The notes: a model not told the origin generated them from the letters alone. A DNA stretch of 64,000 nt from Phytophthora hibernalis (GCA_012656075.1 JAAKBF010000001.1:248001-312000); one strand, 5' to 3'; positions 31,803 through 44,184 are shown, counted from the stretch's first letter. Translations and numbers: made by a program.

Positions 31803-34207
31803 TTAGTTGTCTTGGGCAAGACAAGTTTGTCCACAAAAACTTCAAAGCACATGTAATAATAAATCACGCGAGGCAGCCCACGACATCACTGATTTTCGGC
31901 CACGACATCATTGATTTTAGATCACGACATCAGTGAATACAACTAGGAGTCCGCCGGCCGAAAAATAGGTCGGATTCATTTTAACAGCTGAGGCGTTGCA
32001 AAAACAAATATACCCTGTAAAATATAAGGCCATCTTGAAAAGAAAAATGCATGTTTTTATCCGGTATTATTCGCTGTCCTTGAGAAACTAATAAATTACC
32101 TGAGGTCGTCCACTTCAGCTAAGTGCGAGTATTTATTAGCCAATTAACTAACATGAATGTTGCAGGAAGGTTTTGCTCAGATACTGTGAGCGTGGTTGAC
32201 GCTGCATTTATTATGCAAAGCTGTGCGCAAACCCGCGTGAAAAGAATACTCGTGCGCTATATTTTTGCTGCAAGACTGAACATCTGAGACACTTTGCATT
32301 TCGAGATAGCAAGCCAGCTTCCGTCGCTGTCTGCACGTCGATTGATCTGCCAATAGACTGATCGTCTAGAACTTGAGCAGCTACATGCTGGTGTAGCCAA
32401 TCTCCACGAGCAGGTGAGCTCACCCTTGCAGCGGTAGGGAACCTAGTTGCCCAAGATGGCGTCCGGAGGGCAGCACATTCCGATGGGACTCTCATCCGAC
32501 GGACCTGGCAGCAGCTTCTCGATTAGCCCCTTGGTCACGTAGCCTGAGTAGCCTCCTAATTGGCCTCGGTCTTACCCAGCATATGCAGCGGGTGTTCTCC
32601 AACTCTACGAACGGGTCTTTCATGATCATGAGCTCGCGTGGGGTTTCGCGATGTGTTACTGAGCTTTGCAACTTTTTGTTTGCTTATTACAGTTATGGCA
32701 ACTCCCTTTTGTTATTTTCAAGTCGAATTTCAGAGCTTCTTCGTGCGGCGCGCGGATAATACTCCCAAAATTGCATCTGCCAACAGCGCCAACCAATTGA
32801 TCCAGGCAATATAGGAATCTGCCAAACGGGACAAACTAAATAACCTTCAATATATTATCGACGTTTCACTAAGATGGGAGTATTAATACATGTATATAGT
32901 TGACTTCCACATAACATATACTTGCATCATTGATATAAATCAGGAGTTCGCAGATTACTGTTCAATATTTTTATAATAGATTCAGATTAGCCTTGCAAGA
33001 CACAAGTTGTTTCCATACTACCGGAGAAGGAAGTACATTGGTCTACCCGACGAAGGATTCACTAAGCCAACCAAGTACACGACGCAGACCTGACTAGCTT
33101 GGCCAGGGTGCGATCCCATACTGTCATCTCAACTCAAGATCCAGCCAAGAGGAGGCGACAAGTAATGGAAAGGGCTACACCATCACAAGAATAGCCCCCC
33201 ACGTGATCGACTTGATTAAAGACCCGATCGCAGTATACCGACGACCGCGTGAAGAATACTCGCGTGGCCGTCACTCACACATACCCCGAAAAGAGCGAGA
33301 TCCAATCTCCGCCTTGGTCAGCACTGAACGTCTTCGCGAACACCGGAAGAGCGTGACTCTCCAAGCCGTCGGGTCGGGTACACAAGGTAACCACAACGTT
33401 TCAATCGCGCCAGATCAACCGAGTACCCTCTCCAACAGTCGGCAGTCCGGGCGTACCATGAGCAATGTTCGTGAAGCAGCTTTGCCACATCACGGCTTGA
33501 GTTGAGTTTGAGTTTTAAGTGGCCATTGAAGTTAAATTACTTTCCAATACAAACCTATTGAGTCAGCAGTTATGAAATAATCTGCCTGTCTTCCTCGAAC
33601 ATTTTGTCACCTCGGTATTTTCCTTTGACCTTGCATTTGATGGCTGTGCTATATCCGCCACTGTGGCTTCTCTCTGAGGTCTTGCTCAGTCAATCTGGGT
33701 CTTCACGCCTAGGCGAGTATTTTCGGATGTTCTTACAGTAACCGGGTGGTGACCGTGTGGGATCGGATCTTTATGTCAAGAGGTATCAGAACTGCTGTGT
33801 TGCACTTTGGAAAAAGGAACTCATGAGCAGGGAGGAATCCCAGGTCGTGTTTAAACGGGGCGCCAAGGGCTCACCGGACCCGGGGCGTCGTGGTTATTCC
33901 CGATTTTTTGAACACGTGGAGCTCATCCTCCGTTATTCGTTCTTGAGCTAGGCCTCACCAGGTCTTCTCACCTTGGTAGTTTATGGGCTTGTGCACTACC
34001 AGGATCTTGTTGTCGTTGCAATGTGATCGGCTTGTACGCGATGAGTCTGCCGGTCCAGTCGCATATTGGTGGTTGGTCAATTTGACTTCTGTTGCAGGCA
34101 GGGGTTAATTATAGTTTGATTTCCCGACAAACTAATATATATTAATTCTCATTACCGCTCTCCAAACTAATACTCTAACAATTGCTCTAAGTCAAGCGCC
34201 TTTATGA
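31803..34207. other. Gene-poor repeat debris
   Basis: Near 31885-31935 the word CACGACATCA(C/T)TGATTTT is repeated three times. The open frame at 33203-33505 and its upstream sequence (CCAAGAGGAGGCGACAAG) look like weak retroelement gag debris. No gene is supported. Confidence 0.4.
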
Positions 34208-34513
34208 TTATCCCTTTTGTTGCCCATACATTTTCTATTTGAAAATATGAATACTTGAATCAAGATAAAAAGCAAAACGATGCATAATGCCTCGTTTTGC
34301 TATTACTTTCCGGTGACTATATTCTAAGTTTTCTGAAATGACCAGAAAATGTTTTGGGTGATATTTGTAAAACGTGGCGTAATGCATCGTTTTGGTCAAT
34401 TTCCCGGTAGACATATTATTGGTCAATATTAAAATCATAATATTTGATTGGACGATTCCAGTAAAACGATGCATTATGCCACGTTTTGGCCTAGTCGGCA
34501 ACAAAAGGGTTAT
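34208..34513. mobile_element. 298-bp MITE, TTAT target duplication, piggyBac-like ends
   Basis: A perfect 13-bp terminal inverted repeat: CCCTTTTGTTGCC at 34212-34224 and its complement at 34497-34509. It is flanked by TTAT on both sides (34208-34211, 34510-34513). TTAA-like targets and CCC-starting ends point to the piggyBac superfamily. The inside is AT-rich and non-coding. It carries three 25-bp near-palindromic boxes of the form AAAACGATGCATTATGCCAC plus GTTTT, at 34274-34298, 34369-34393 (inverted) and 34463-34487. Confidence 0.85.
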
Positions 34514-34599
34514 AATACCGCTATTTATATCACTCGAGTATTACTATTGTCGACCACCAAAAACGGTCGATCAACCAAATCCTCGTTAGAGTTTGGATG

Positions 34600-37500
34600 G
34601 TCGACAGCCAATGGGCCCCGTTTGGTGACGATATCCGTAGCCACTTCGACAGGAAGTCAAACCCGGGCGTGCGCGTGTGTACATGACTGAAAATTACAGG
34701 TTTTCAGCGTTTGGTAACGGAGGCAGGTCTGCTTACTCACATAAAGGGGAACCTGACGCGCGATGTGCGGCGGCAAGGTCGAAGTGCTTGATCACAAGAC
34801 CACGTGCACCAGTGTGACGTGATCTGTGTCGATTCTGGTCGTCGTGGTCGAAAACCCGCGTGCTTTGAGATTAATTTCCTTGGAACCTGGCCAAAGTAAG
34901 AATCAAACCTCGTAGAACACCTGACGGACCAGCCGGTGATAGTCTGCGGAGTATTGGGTCACGATACGCTGAGCTTGATCCAGCAGTGACTATGCGTGCC
35001 GTTCGTCGCCGATGGCATGAAAGAGCGTAGTAAACACATGAGCGTACAAGTTCATCGTAGCATGAGCCAAGCCGTCGGGGCGTCATCCAGGAGACGAGAA
35101 AGCGTGTCACGGTAGGCTTCTCCAAAGACGTTAGCGACGCCTGACGGGTACCACTCAATGCCTCATAATGGATGCAGCGCAGCGTCCATCGTAGATCACC
35201 TATAGACTGGATATAAACAATCAGAGTGTATTCGCCGGACGACCACGTGGTGGAATCTTGTGTCGCGGTTCTGCCCCCACCACCGTCCGAAGGCAGAAGA
35301 AAATGGCCAAGCGGACGGGAGCCGAAATCCAAAGCGAAAACCATTTTGGCAGTGACTTTTGTAACACGGTACCGACAGCGCATTGCTTCTTACTGGAGAA
35401 TAGTAGGAACCGATCTGACGGCGACAGCTGCCAAAAGGAAAACAAGTTAGCATCTACAAACCTACTCCGTGGGCGGGGATGACTTGAGACACTTGATGAA
35501 CGCGTAATTCAGCTTGCGAGGAACGAAAACCGGGCGTGGCCGTAGGCAGCTTCTGAATCTGCATACGAGTGTCGTCGGAGCCTGAAACACTTGGCGTGTT
35601 CCGCCAGGAGACTTCAGCATGCCCCGGTGAGCAATAGGATCGCACTCGCGTCTTGGTGACGACGGATGAGTTGTCTGCTGTGAAGAATTTGAGCGTTGCC
35701 ATTTAGGAGGTGATTGAGATCGAATCCGACCATTCGGTCGTGTAGGCTCGTCACGGTAGCTAGACCGTGCAGGTCATCAGGGTTGTCTGTCCGATCTACC
35801 CAGCCTGCGAGGCTGATGTTCTGGCTACAAGACCGGCACCTCTAGGGCGGTAATGGGCTGCAACTGAGTTGCCTCGCGTCATCCATGACCACTTTCTCGA
35901 GAACGGCGTCGGAAAGCGTGAACAGCACGAGGTCTGGCCCCGCCACCTCCTTCATCACGCTTATTTTGGCAGGAAGATATATTGACATGTGCAACTTCCG
36001 GTGGTTGAAGGCGCTGAAGTAGTTCAGACTGAAAGCTTTGCTGAGCAGCAGCTTGCTGTGTCAGCACCATCTGTGTTGTTCTATCAAAATCGGGGAGTAC
36101 TGCTAGCATCCCCTCGGCTAGAAGCGGCGTTGGTTCTGCGAAACCGGTCACCGCCGGACTTGGTCCTTGCACACGTATCGGAGGTGCCGCCGCCGATGTG
36201 TTGGAGAAGGCGACATGCCTGCGATTACTGTCGGCGCGTTGAAGATACGCTGGGATAGCTCCGCCATCGACGCCCATGGCAGTATTGCTGCCAATTAGAA
36301 GTAATGTATCCGGTAGGCTGTCGTCCAGTACAACATCAGAAAATGCCGTGGTAACGGTCGGTCTCGGGATAAATGCACGGACGTGACATCCGATGGCGAC
36401 GCTGCATCACTGTCGACGTCTTCGTCCATCCTTGTAGACGGACGGGTAGGTCAATGTACATCCTTGCGTAGGTGAGCGGGTTGGCTGTCATCGTGCGACC
36501 GTACTCGGTAACAAAAGGAATACGCTCGGTCTCAAAATCCACCCAAGAGTCGGAACCCGTCGGCACGAATGTGTCCCGAAGAAGTTTGCGCACGCTAGCA
36601 TTATTGTCCTGCCGGGGAATGACCTTCAACCATCACAAGCGAAATCGGGCGAAACGCCTCGTGGGACGTGGTTGAGCTGGTGCCCCGTGGCAGCAGCCAG
36701 CAACGAATTCAGCGCACGTAATGCGAGATGACCAGGCTTGGTTGCCTGTTAGGAAAAAATCACATTGGTTGCCGGTCGGTTAGTAGAGGGTCGGATAGTC
36801 ATCACACATTTGTAAGAGCAGTTAAGCTTTAAAGAGGCTCCGTGTTAGCAGTAAAGCTACGCCCTTCCGTAGAGCAATACGCGAGCACTTGGACTACCAG
36901 GTGGACATCCATCGTCTTTTCGACGTAGGCACGAGACGAAGTCCAGGCAGCTGATGCGACGTAACAGGAGCTGAAGCAGACGAAGCGGAATAGCAGCAGT
37001 GGCGGACAGCCCCGGACTTCAAGCTGAGAACATCCAATGGGCACATGAGCCTGGCGAACGGAATCACCACTGGTCGGGTAGCCATATTGTTCAGCGTCTC
37101 CTGACGCAGCATCGAAGTCTAAAACTCACGCGGGTAAAACAGGAGTTGACAGGCCCATCCGGGGCGGCGCGAGAAGTCGCCGTGGAACGAAGGGGGTGGC
37201 GTACCCCGACTGAAAGAATCGAGGTTCCTGGAGCCTCACGTAGATCGGGCCGTCTCACTCCCCATTATCAAGTTTGTGAGGGCACTCCAGGCGGACCAGG
37301 TTGTTCCGTAGCGCATCGGCGCGCGTGGGAGACGCGGCGGGGGGCACTGGAGGTGTCACTGTTGGGGCTATGGGTTTTCTTCTTCCGCTGCTGTCTGAGT
37401 CTCCGAGCTCATCGCTGTCGACTCCAATTCTGCCGTGGCTTCTCCAAACCGGAAATATCAGGCTCGCTTTCGCCCCCACCCCGGACCGGTTAAGTGAACC

Positions 37501-37720
37501 GTGCACATCTCAATAGATAGAGAACAAATCTGTCGCTGAGCATAATCCATCCGGCATGCTAGCATATCCTGGCCCTGCTGGTATGGTTGCCCCCTTCTAT
37601 TCGAAATGTTTGGTAGGACACCACCTGGTATGTCAATAACGAAGCTTTGCATGGTTTGGCTTAACCCTTCAGCTACCATACCTGTTATAGGTCCATGCGG
37701 ACTGTAAGAGAGCATCAGGG
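34600..37720 (-). mobile_element. Degenerate retroelement-like sequence
   Basis: Broken minus-strand frames include QQAAAQQSFQSELLQRLQPP (35879-36277) and DSWVDFETERIPFVTEYGRT (36336-36629). They have the low-complexity, frame-broken look of old gag/pol sequence. No enzyme motif is clear and no LTR pair was found by eye. Low confidence. Confidence 0.3.
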
Positions 37721-38640
37721 ATAGTTTTCATTGACTGAAAACAAGTGCGTACATCGGAAAGGACAGCTTGGATGCATTAGATGTCCAAGTAGACCTCTAC
37801 CAGGCACTTAGCCAGGCCACTAACCGTGCCAAATCGTGTTCGTAACTGCGATATTTGCGCTAAACAGGTTTCATCTTTCCCCCGTCCATACTGATCGCCG
37901 TGCAACCGAGACGATGGCTGGTTGGGAGACGTTGAAGACACACCACGAGTACCTACTTGAAGACATTGCGGTAGATGAACTGGGAGAGGCTCGTCGGTGA
38001 TGGTGGCGGCGTGCAGGAGGGTGTCCGTGGTCTACTGGCGACGCCGCAGAGTGGAGAGAAGCTGATGGTGATGTCGAAGGACGCGAAGGAGGTGTTATAC
38101 AGGGCAGAGGCGGTGTGGCATAGCATGCAGCTGGTGCCGGGATCGTTGTTGGCGACTGTAGCCAATTAGGAGCCGAAGACGATGGCTCTGGTAATAACGA
38201 AGTTGGGGTTATGACGCCGAGTTGCATATCACTACCTGCGACGCCCAGCGCTGCAGCGAGATCAAGTCGGTTTGCTCCAAATATCGACCATCCAGTGAAA
38301 GCATATTGCACGCAGACACGAATACACTTGTGCACAGTGTTGGTAAAGACGTTCCACCCAGAGCTGCCGTTATTACCAGTACACCGAGCGCGATGGGGGA
38401 GGCGTACATGGAGTCGCTGAATGATCAGAGTGAACTACGTGTTGTGGCGGAGCAGCAGGTTGCTAAAGCCTCCCGCGACAATAGGGGTGGTCAATGCTTG
38501 CAGATAGAACATGTTTTTTACCAGTCGAACTCACTGAAATTATTAATAACCAATTAAATTAGGTGGTCATTGATTACCCCTTTTGTTCATACTGGCAACT
38601 AGTATAATACATGTATGTTGATAGCGTTTCCTCTAGAGGA
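37721..38640. other. Unassigned region
   Basis: No supported gene. At 38573-38584, TTACCCCTTTTGTT resembles the MITE end at 34208-34220 and may be a single surviving end of a related element. Confidence 0.3.
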
Positions 38641-38689
38641 CATCCACTGCGTCCCCCTTCCCCCAGGTACCCATGAGTGTCTGGCCGCT

Positions 38690-39190
38690 ACACCAGAACG
38701 CACCAACTCGTCTGACTCGGTAGCCGCCGCCCCGAGCAGCTTCTGTTGCGCGCCGCCTCGACCAGCTTCTGTTACCCGCCGCCCCGAGCACGACCAAGGC
38801 TTTGTTCGTAGCTGCCTCCCCGAGCAGCTTCTGTTGCCTTCCACCTTGAGCAGGACCAAGGTGTTGTTCGTGGTCACCTCCCCGAGCAGCTTCTGTTGCC
38901 CGCCGTCCCGAGCAGGACCGAAACGATGTTGTTGATAATCACCATCCCCAGCAGCTATTAGACTCTGCCGTTGGTTGCCGCACTGAGCAGAACGAACGCG
39001 TTGTTGGTGTTGTCCGCCGCCCTGAGCAACACCAAGTTATTGGTCGAGGTGGCCGGCGCTCCGAGTAGCAGACAGACTCAGTTGGTGATCGCTGGCCCGA
39101 GCATCACAAACTCGTCGTTGGTGTTGGCCCACCACCTAGCAACACCAAATCGCTTTTGTGGTGGCCGCTGCCCCGACCAGCATCAAGTAT
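38690..39190. repeat. Degenerate minisatellite, about 40-50 bp period
   Basis: Words CCCCGAGCAGCTTCTGTTGC, then GAGCAGGACCAAGG and TTGTTCGTGGT, recur at irregular spacing and decay toward 39190 (GAGCAACACCAAGTTATTGG). Both strands stay fairly open, giving repeats of the type TNxLVLLxAA on the minus strand. Coding status is unclear. Confidence 0.55.
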
Positions 39191-40035
39191 ATTAATCCAG
39201 GTAGAGTATTGAGTAGCAGCGGATGAGTGCTAAGGCTGTCGTCCATAATTGGGCTGGAGCTGGAAGAATGTCGGCCACCGATGGGGAAGAGCTGTACGTA
39301 GATTGGCTCCATTTTCTACACCCTGTCCGGTGTTACTCGACCAATCCGAAGCATCTCTGAAGCTGTTTTCCAGCCTAATATTTTACTCATCATGTTCGTG
39401 CCGTCTCCACGCCACACGTGGCTGTAATGGCTTCGAACTTTGTTGGCCAAAGATTACTTGGTTTATCCACTTTAACTATCACCACCACGGTACCGATTGT
39501 AATTGTTGTCGTCGGATATCCCCTTCAGCACCACTCTCCAATGCGACAATGTTAGCTGCGTACACAATGTACATAGTGCTTGTTTGGCAAGCATGCTTCC
39601 CACATTTGCAGCCGACAAACATTTCCAGAATACTGTCGGTGGAAAGCGCTGCTAAAACGCCAATGTGAAGGCACGGCGATAGGCATCAGTTGTGTCGTCT
39701 TCCAAGAAGCGGATCCCGTGGCACAATGACGAACCGACCGCAAGCGTGAGCTCTTTGAGTAATCGTGGAGTGTTCAGTGGTGATCTTGGCTACACACCGA
39801 CAGGACTTCCCTTGCACTTCGCAATGATGATCGCGGCACTTGGGGAGTCCGACGACGATCTTTGGATGTGGTTGGGTGCTGGCCGAAAAAATTGCTGCTG
39901 CTGCGAGCCGCCTTGCCTGACTTTTCGTTCTGTTAGCGCGATAATTTTTCAGCCAATCACAGACTAGGAAAAACAAATCTGACAAGCTGTGGAAAGAAAA
40001 ACTGACTTGTTGCTGCGAGCATTGACAACCCCTAA
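39191..40035. other. Unassigned flank of the piggyBac relic
   Basis: An open frame at 39692-39967 has no recognised domain. It may be the N-terminal part of the transposase that follows, but no motif shows this. Confidence 0.3.
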
Positions 40036-42300
40036 TTGAGAAGATGTTTTTCTTTTTTCACTGCATCCTTCCGTTGCAATTTACGTTCTTGGACGTCTGC
40101 AGAGATGGTAGCTCTTGGGCAAGATGTGCCTACTGAGAGCGAGTTTGATGCCAATTTTGGCTTGGAGATTGCGATGAGCATCTGTGTACTGAGCGATATA
40201 ACTGGGTATTGGTCGGAAAAGCGTTTCCTCGGGAAGAGTGCATTCCCAGAGACAATGCTGAGAACACGATTTCAACAAATTCGAGCGGCATTGAGGTTCC
40301 ATGCCAACTGCGACACATCAATTGAAAGGATTCGCGACCCGCTGTGGCACAGCAGAACGATACGCAAGCATTTTCAGCAGCGCTTCGCAAAATTTGCTAC
40401 GCCAACAGAAGTGTACACCATTGACGACCACTTCGCAAAACGCGCCGTTTGGCACAAGTGGTTTCAGGAACACCTACAGCACCCCTTCGGGGATCTCTAC
40501 TCGGACGCGAAGTCCCCCTAGTGCGGCCGGGAACGATAGATGGAGGTGCACCTGTGCGCCGAGCACGGAAGCAGCGCCGTGCTTGGTGATTGTCACCAAG
40601 AATAACAACGCTGCAGCATGCGAGGACTCGGTGGCACCTCGATGTAGACAAGAACGACACCAAGAGAAGAGCTCAAGCGTCGCATCAGGAGATCGTAACC
40701 GTCCAAGGCTGGTCCCTCCCTCCTGGCGTTCCCACAGTCCGGGGTTTACGACGATGAAGAAGACGGAGAGGACGAAGAGAAAGAGAAGGCTTCAATGATC
40801 GAGTGAAGATTAACGAAACAGTACAGAGCGTATAACAAAGGGGCCGACTGGTTGGCCAATGTGGCAATGGACGCTGGTCGGAGTACGATGCAAGTGGCGG
40901 GAGGCGAAGGAGGCCAGCAGCACCTGCTCCGGGGAGTCAAGGAGTTCATGGCAGGAGATATGAAGAGATGGGAGGAGAACTAAAGAATGCAATCGACGGA
41001 GGGGATGAAGGTCGGCGATACTTGTTAGGATGTACACGCCTAGCAGGGATGGTTATTAGAGTTCGAGCTCGCAAGAGTTCAGTAACACAATACACGACAC
41101 CTTATTATCATATTACACCATTGACGAGATGACTGTACCGACCAAAGCGCGTTCGAAAGCCAGTACTTACATGCCCTCAAATCCAGACAAGTACGGCGTT
41201 CGATTTTACACCGTGGTAGGATGGAATTCGCTTTACGTGCACTCACTCTGGGTCAACGCGTCGGGCAACACGTTGCCAACGACACCAGTTCAACGTTGAA
41301 CTGGTGTCGTTGTTTTCAGTGCTGCAAACATGTCTGCACAATCAATTCATTGGCTCGGCCAGAGATAGAAATCGGTGGAAAATCTACCACAGCACTCTGG
41401 ATTAGTACGGTGAGGCACCAGTCGAAGGTTCTACGCGCTCCAAATGGCTATCGACTCACGGTTTAAAATCATTTCTGCACACGGCATACTTTTGCGAATG
41501 CAATTCGTGCATTCACTGATAATGCGATGCATACTATCGGTACTGTGTGAATAAACTTGGTTGGTAAGTGGAACAAGCCGGCTTTGGAGGCGTCTGTGGA
41601 GCGAGTGGCCGAGAACGAGCAAGGTAGCTGGGAGTTGGTCGCTGCAGTTGACGTTGAAGCTGGCTCGACGAAGAAAGAGTCTGATCATCATAAAGTCCAG
41701 AAGCGTATGGCGAAAGCATTGCAGACTGAGTATGTACCGGAATTGATACTTGCTCAAAAGCTGGCTGCATCATTTTTAAAGATAGAAAGGTAGTCATCTT
41801 CTATTCAAACGATCTGAGAGCAACTCCGTCGGCTCGAACGCTTCACGACTCATCGCAAGAGGCTGTTGAATGATGTCACGAACTCTATCCAATTGAACGC
41901 TGGACAGACGACCGTGTTTTGCATCGCAAAATATAATTGGGGCCGACCGTGATTGCGGTCTACAACCGCTTCATGAACGGTGTCCATAGCGTTGATCAAC
42001 TGCGATCAACAAACCCATCACGTCGTCTTGAGAAGCGTTTGGATATGACAATTTTTACATGGTTGAAACGTAGTTGCCACGTATGACCGTGCTTTCCAGT
42101 CATCTTCATCGATTTGGCAATCAATAACGCTTTCGTGTTACTGAAAAAGACTATGCATCGCCGCTTACACTTCGTGAATTCAAACGACGCATTGAGGACG
42201 TGTTGACGATCAATGAAAAGGGTGTTAGGCGGCGAAAATTACGGCGTGAAAAGTCTTTACACATCATTAGTACTAACGATACGGCAAATAACCATGTAAA
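40036..42300 (+). mobile_element. Decayed piggyBac-type transposase
   Basis: Pieces of the DDE transposase occur in order. The N-terminal core reads RTRFQQIRAALRFHANCD, then DPLWHSRTIRKHFQQRF, and TIDD, where the first catalytic Asp is expected. A second block near 41155-41260 reads ASTYMPSNPDKYGVRFYT, matching the family's YMP-KP-KWG box. The C-terminal block near 41950-42200 reads VIAVYNRFMNGVHSVDQLR and IDLAINNAFVLLKKTMH. The C-x2-C region KRLCYIC follows. Many stops and frame changes separate the blocks, so it is inactive. It could have mobilised the TTAA-type MITEs in this window, which is an inference. Confidence 0.7.
41277..41312. repeat. Perfect 36-bp palindrome inside the piggyBac relic
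   Basis: CAACGACACCAGTTCAAC is followed directly by its reverse complement, with no spacer (centre AACGTT). Confidence 0.95.
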
Positions 42301-42329
42301 ACGGCTTTGCTATATCTGTGTAGCATTCG

Positions 42330-42411
42330 GGGAATCAGCAAGTAGGCTAAGTACGGGTGGATCAAGTGTGAGAGGGTGAGCCACCCGTACTTAGCCTACT
42401 TGCTGATTCCC
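42330..42411. repeat. Perfect 31-bp inverted repeat with 20-nt spacer
   Basis: Left arm 42330-42360 starts GGGAATCAGCAAGTAGGCTA and ends GTACGGGTGG. The right arm 42381-42411 is its exact complement. Pairing continues outward for five to seven bases after a single bulged G. It lies right after the cysteine motif of the piggyBac relic. Confidence 0.95.
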
Positions 42412-43476
42412 GAATGTTTCAGCGCATTCCATTACCAACACGTTTTAAAAGTACGACCTACATCTATCCACGATGCCCTGAAAGCCATGTGTCGATCGTC
42501 GACGCAGGACCCTGTTGCATTTACGTCAATAGATCGATCACTAGAGTAGCCGACCTGAAACTCCCTGAAGCATGATAATATAGCTATCTCTGACATGGTA
42601 GGTATCCGGTCAGTTGTCTAGAAGCCCTCGTTTCACGCACTCAGGCCCGTTTCCCCTCATACTCCCCATTTTCATGTATATATTCTTGCGGCGAAGGATA
42701 GCACGGAAAGCTTGAGTCTCCGTCGTTTGCTCGAGCACGAGCTCATAAGACGCGTCGTAGTCTCCCGCAATTCTCGTCGTAGATCTCCCAGTCGCACTCT
42801 GATGACCCACATCACCCACAAATGTCCTTGTCTTCCATGCTGGTCTTGATATGAACAACAGGAGGGGTCACGATAGTGAGGGGTAAAGTTTTGAGAGGTT
42901 ATGGGGTAAATGCGATTGGTAGATTTTCTGTCCTTCTTTGATTTAATTTACTGTGTTACGGGTCTCAAGGAACCTCTAAGAAATGGATCGGTAGTTAAAG
43001 GTTAAAAAGCTGTATGTTTAGGCGGTCTCGTCGATCATCCGTGTACAGGTGACAAGCTTTCTTCCCGCCATGTACCCCCGACATGATTGATTACATGTCG
43101 GGGGAAAACATCAACGATTACTACCAACGCGTCAAAGCATGATACTGTAAGTAGCCCACCTCGTCGTTTCGATATCCTTTTTCAGACCATAAATAAAAGG
43201 AAATCAAATACATGTATCAGTCCACTAACGGATTATTCCGAGTAAGAGGTTATGTAATTATCAAAGACTCGTTATTTAATGGCAATAGGAAACAATGGCC
43301 AAGAACAATCATACAAGCCTCGTTAGGATTTGGATGTCGATGGGGATCAGTGATACAATCCAAAAGACTCCGAATACAAACCCATCCGTGATGACGAGGC
43401 CTGTCCGGCCGATCCCTGCCGATAAGTTGTCTAAGGCACCAAGCTCGGCAAGTCCGAGGCAACAATGATTCTCCTC
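42412..43476. other. Intergenic, contains an 11-bp hairpin at 43075-43104
   Basis: CCCCCGACATG and CATGTCGGGGG flank an 8-base loop ATTGATTA. An 82-residue minus-strand frame (42610-42858) has no known domain. Otherwise nothing is seen before effector 9. Confidence 0.5.
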
Positions 43477-43492
43477 TCACTTTTCAATTTAC
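43477..43492 (+). promoter_or_regulatory. Oomycete INR+FPR core promoter, effector 9
   Basis: TCACTTT-TC-AATTTAC, a full match to both consensus words, 45 bases before the ATG. Confidence 0.75.
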
Positions 43493-43536
43493 TTTCAAGT
43501 GACCCAAGATCCAAGAGCGTGGCAAGCAACCCAGCA

Positions 43537-44184
43537 ATGCGTCTGCACTTCATTTTGCTACTATCGGCTGTGGCTCTCCTGTCCAGTATTGATGCCGCTT
43601 CCGCAACGACATCCTCGAAATTCCTCGCTGGCGACGTAGTTGACACCGTTGCAAAGAGGAATTTGAGAGCCGATACTGCGGTAGATGATATCGACAGTGA
43701 CGAAGAGAGAGGGTTTGTGCTTCCCGGTTTTGCCCAGACCATCACAAATGCAGCCAAGTCGAGTGTCCAGAACGTAAAGGTCACGGTGTCGCAAATGCGG
43801 GTGGACATGAAGTTCCAGTCGCTAGAGCTTACCGCAAAGGGCTCTCTGTCCAGCCCGGATATGAAGAAATGGGCCGACTCCGTACTCAAACTCTACAAAA
43901 ATGACGCCAAGAAGTCTACGAACGCAATGCTGAAAACGCTGACGAAACACTACGACCAAACGGTTGTGGCGAGGTGGGCCCAGGCGGCTAAGGACTCGCC
44001 ACAAGTGGGATACATGTGTAAAAACTTGCAGGTTTTGCAGTTTACCAAATGGATGGACGAAGGAAAAGACGCGCTTGGCCTCGCGAAAATGTTGAGAAAG
44101 ACTGCTACTAGCAGTGATACCCAGCAAGACAAGGTGCTCGTCCAAGCGTTCGCTGCCTTCATTAAGCAGCGTAAATCGGCTTGA
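43537..44184 (+). CDS. RxLR secreted effector 9 (RNLR-DEER), intact
   Basis: A complete 215-residue protein. Signal peptide MRLHFILLLSAVALLSSIDA, RNLRADT near residue 46, then DSDEERG and the shared VLPGFAQ linker. The C-terminal domain matches effector 7 closely (SSPDMKKWADSVLKLYKND, LTKHYDQTVVARWAQAAKDS, QFTKWMDEGKDALGLAKML) and ends FAAFIKQRKSA at TGA 44182-44184. The core promoter and 3' flank (CTCGACTATGCTGTGCTTAG) match the main cluster 14 kb away, so this is a dispersed copy of the same family. Probably secreted and active in the host; target unknown. Confidence 0.88.
   Translation: MRLHFILLLSAVALLSSIDAASATTSSKFLAGDVVDTVAKRNLRADTAVDDIDSDEERGFVLPGFAQTITNAAKSSVQNVKVTVSQMRVDMKFQSLELTAKGSLSSPDMKKWADSVLKLYKNDAKKSTNAMLKTLTKHYDQTVVARWAQAAKDSPQVGYMCKNLQVLQFTKWMDEGKDALGLAKMLRKTATSSDTQQDKVLVQAFAAFIKQRKSA

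Noticed and set aside
33757..33951. GAGGTATCAGAACTGC as a retrotransposon primer-binding site
   Set aside because: Resembles the initiator-tRNA site, but no LTR was found before it.
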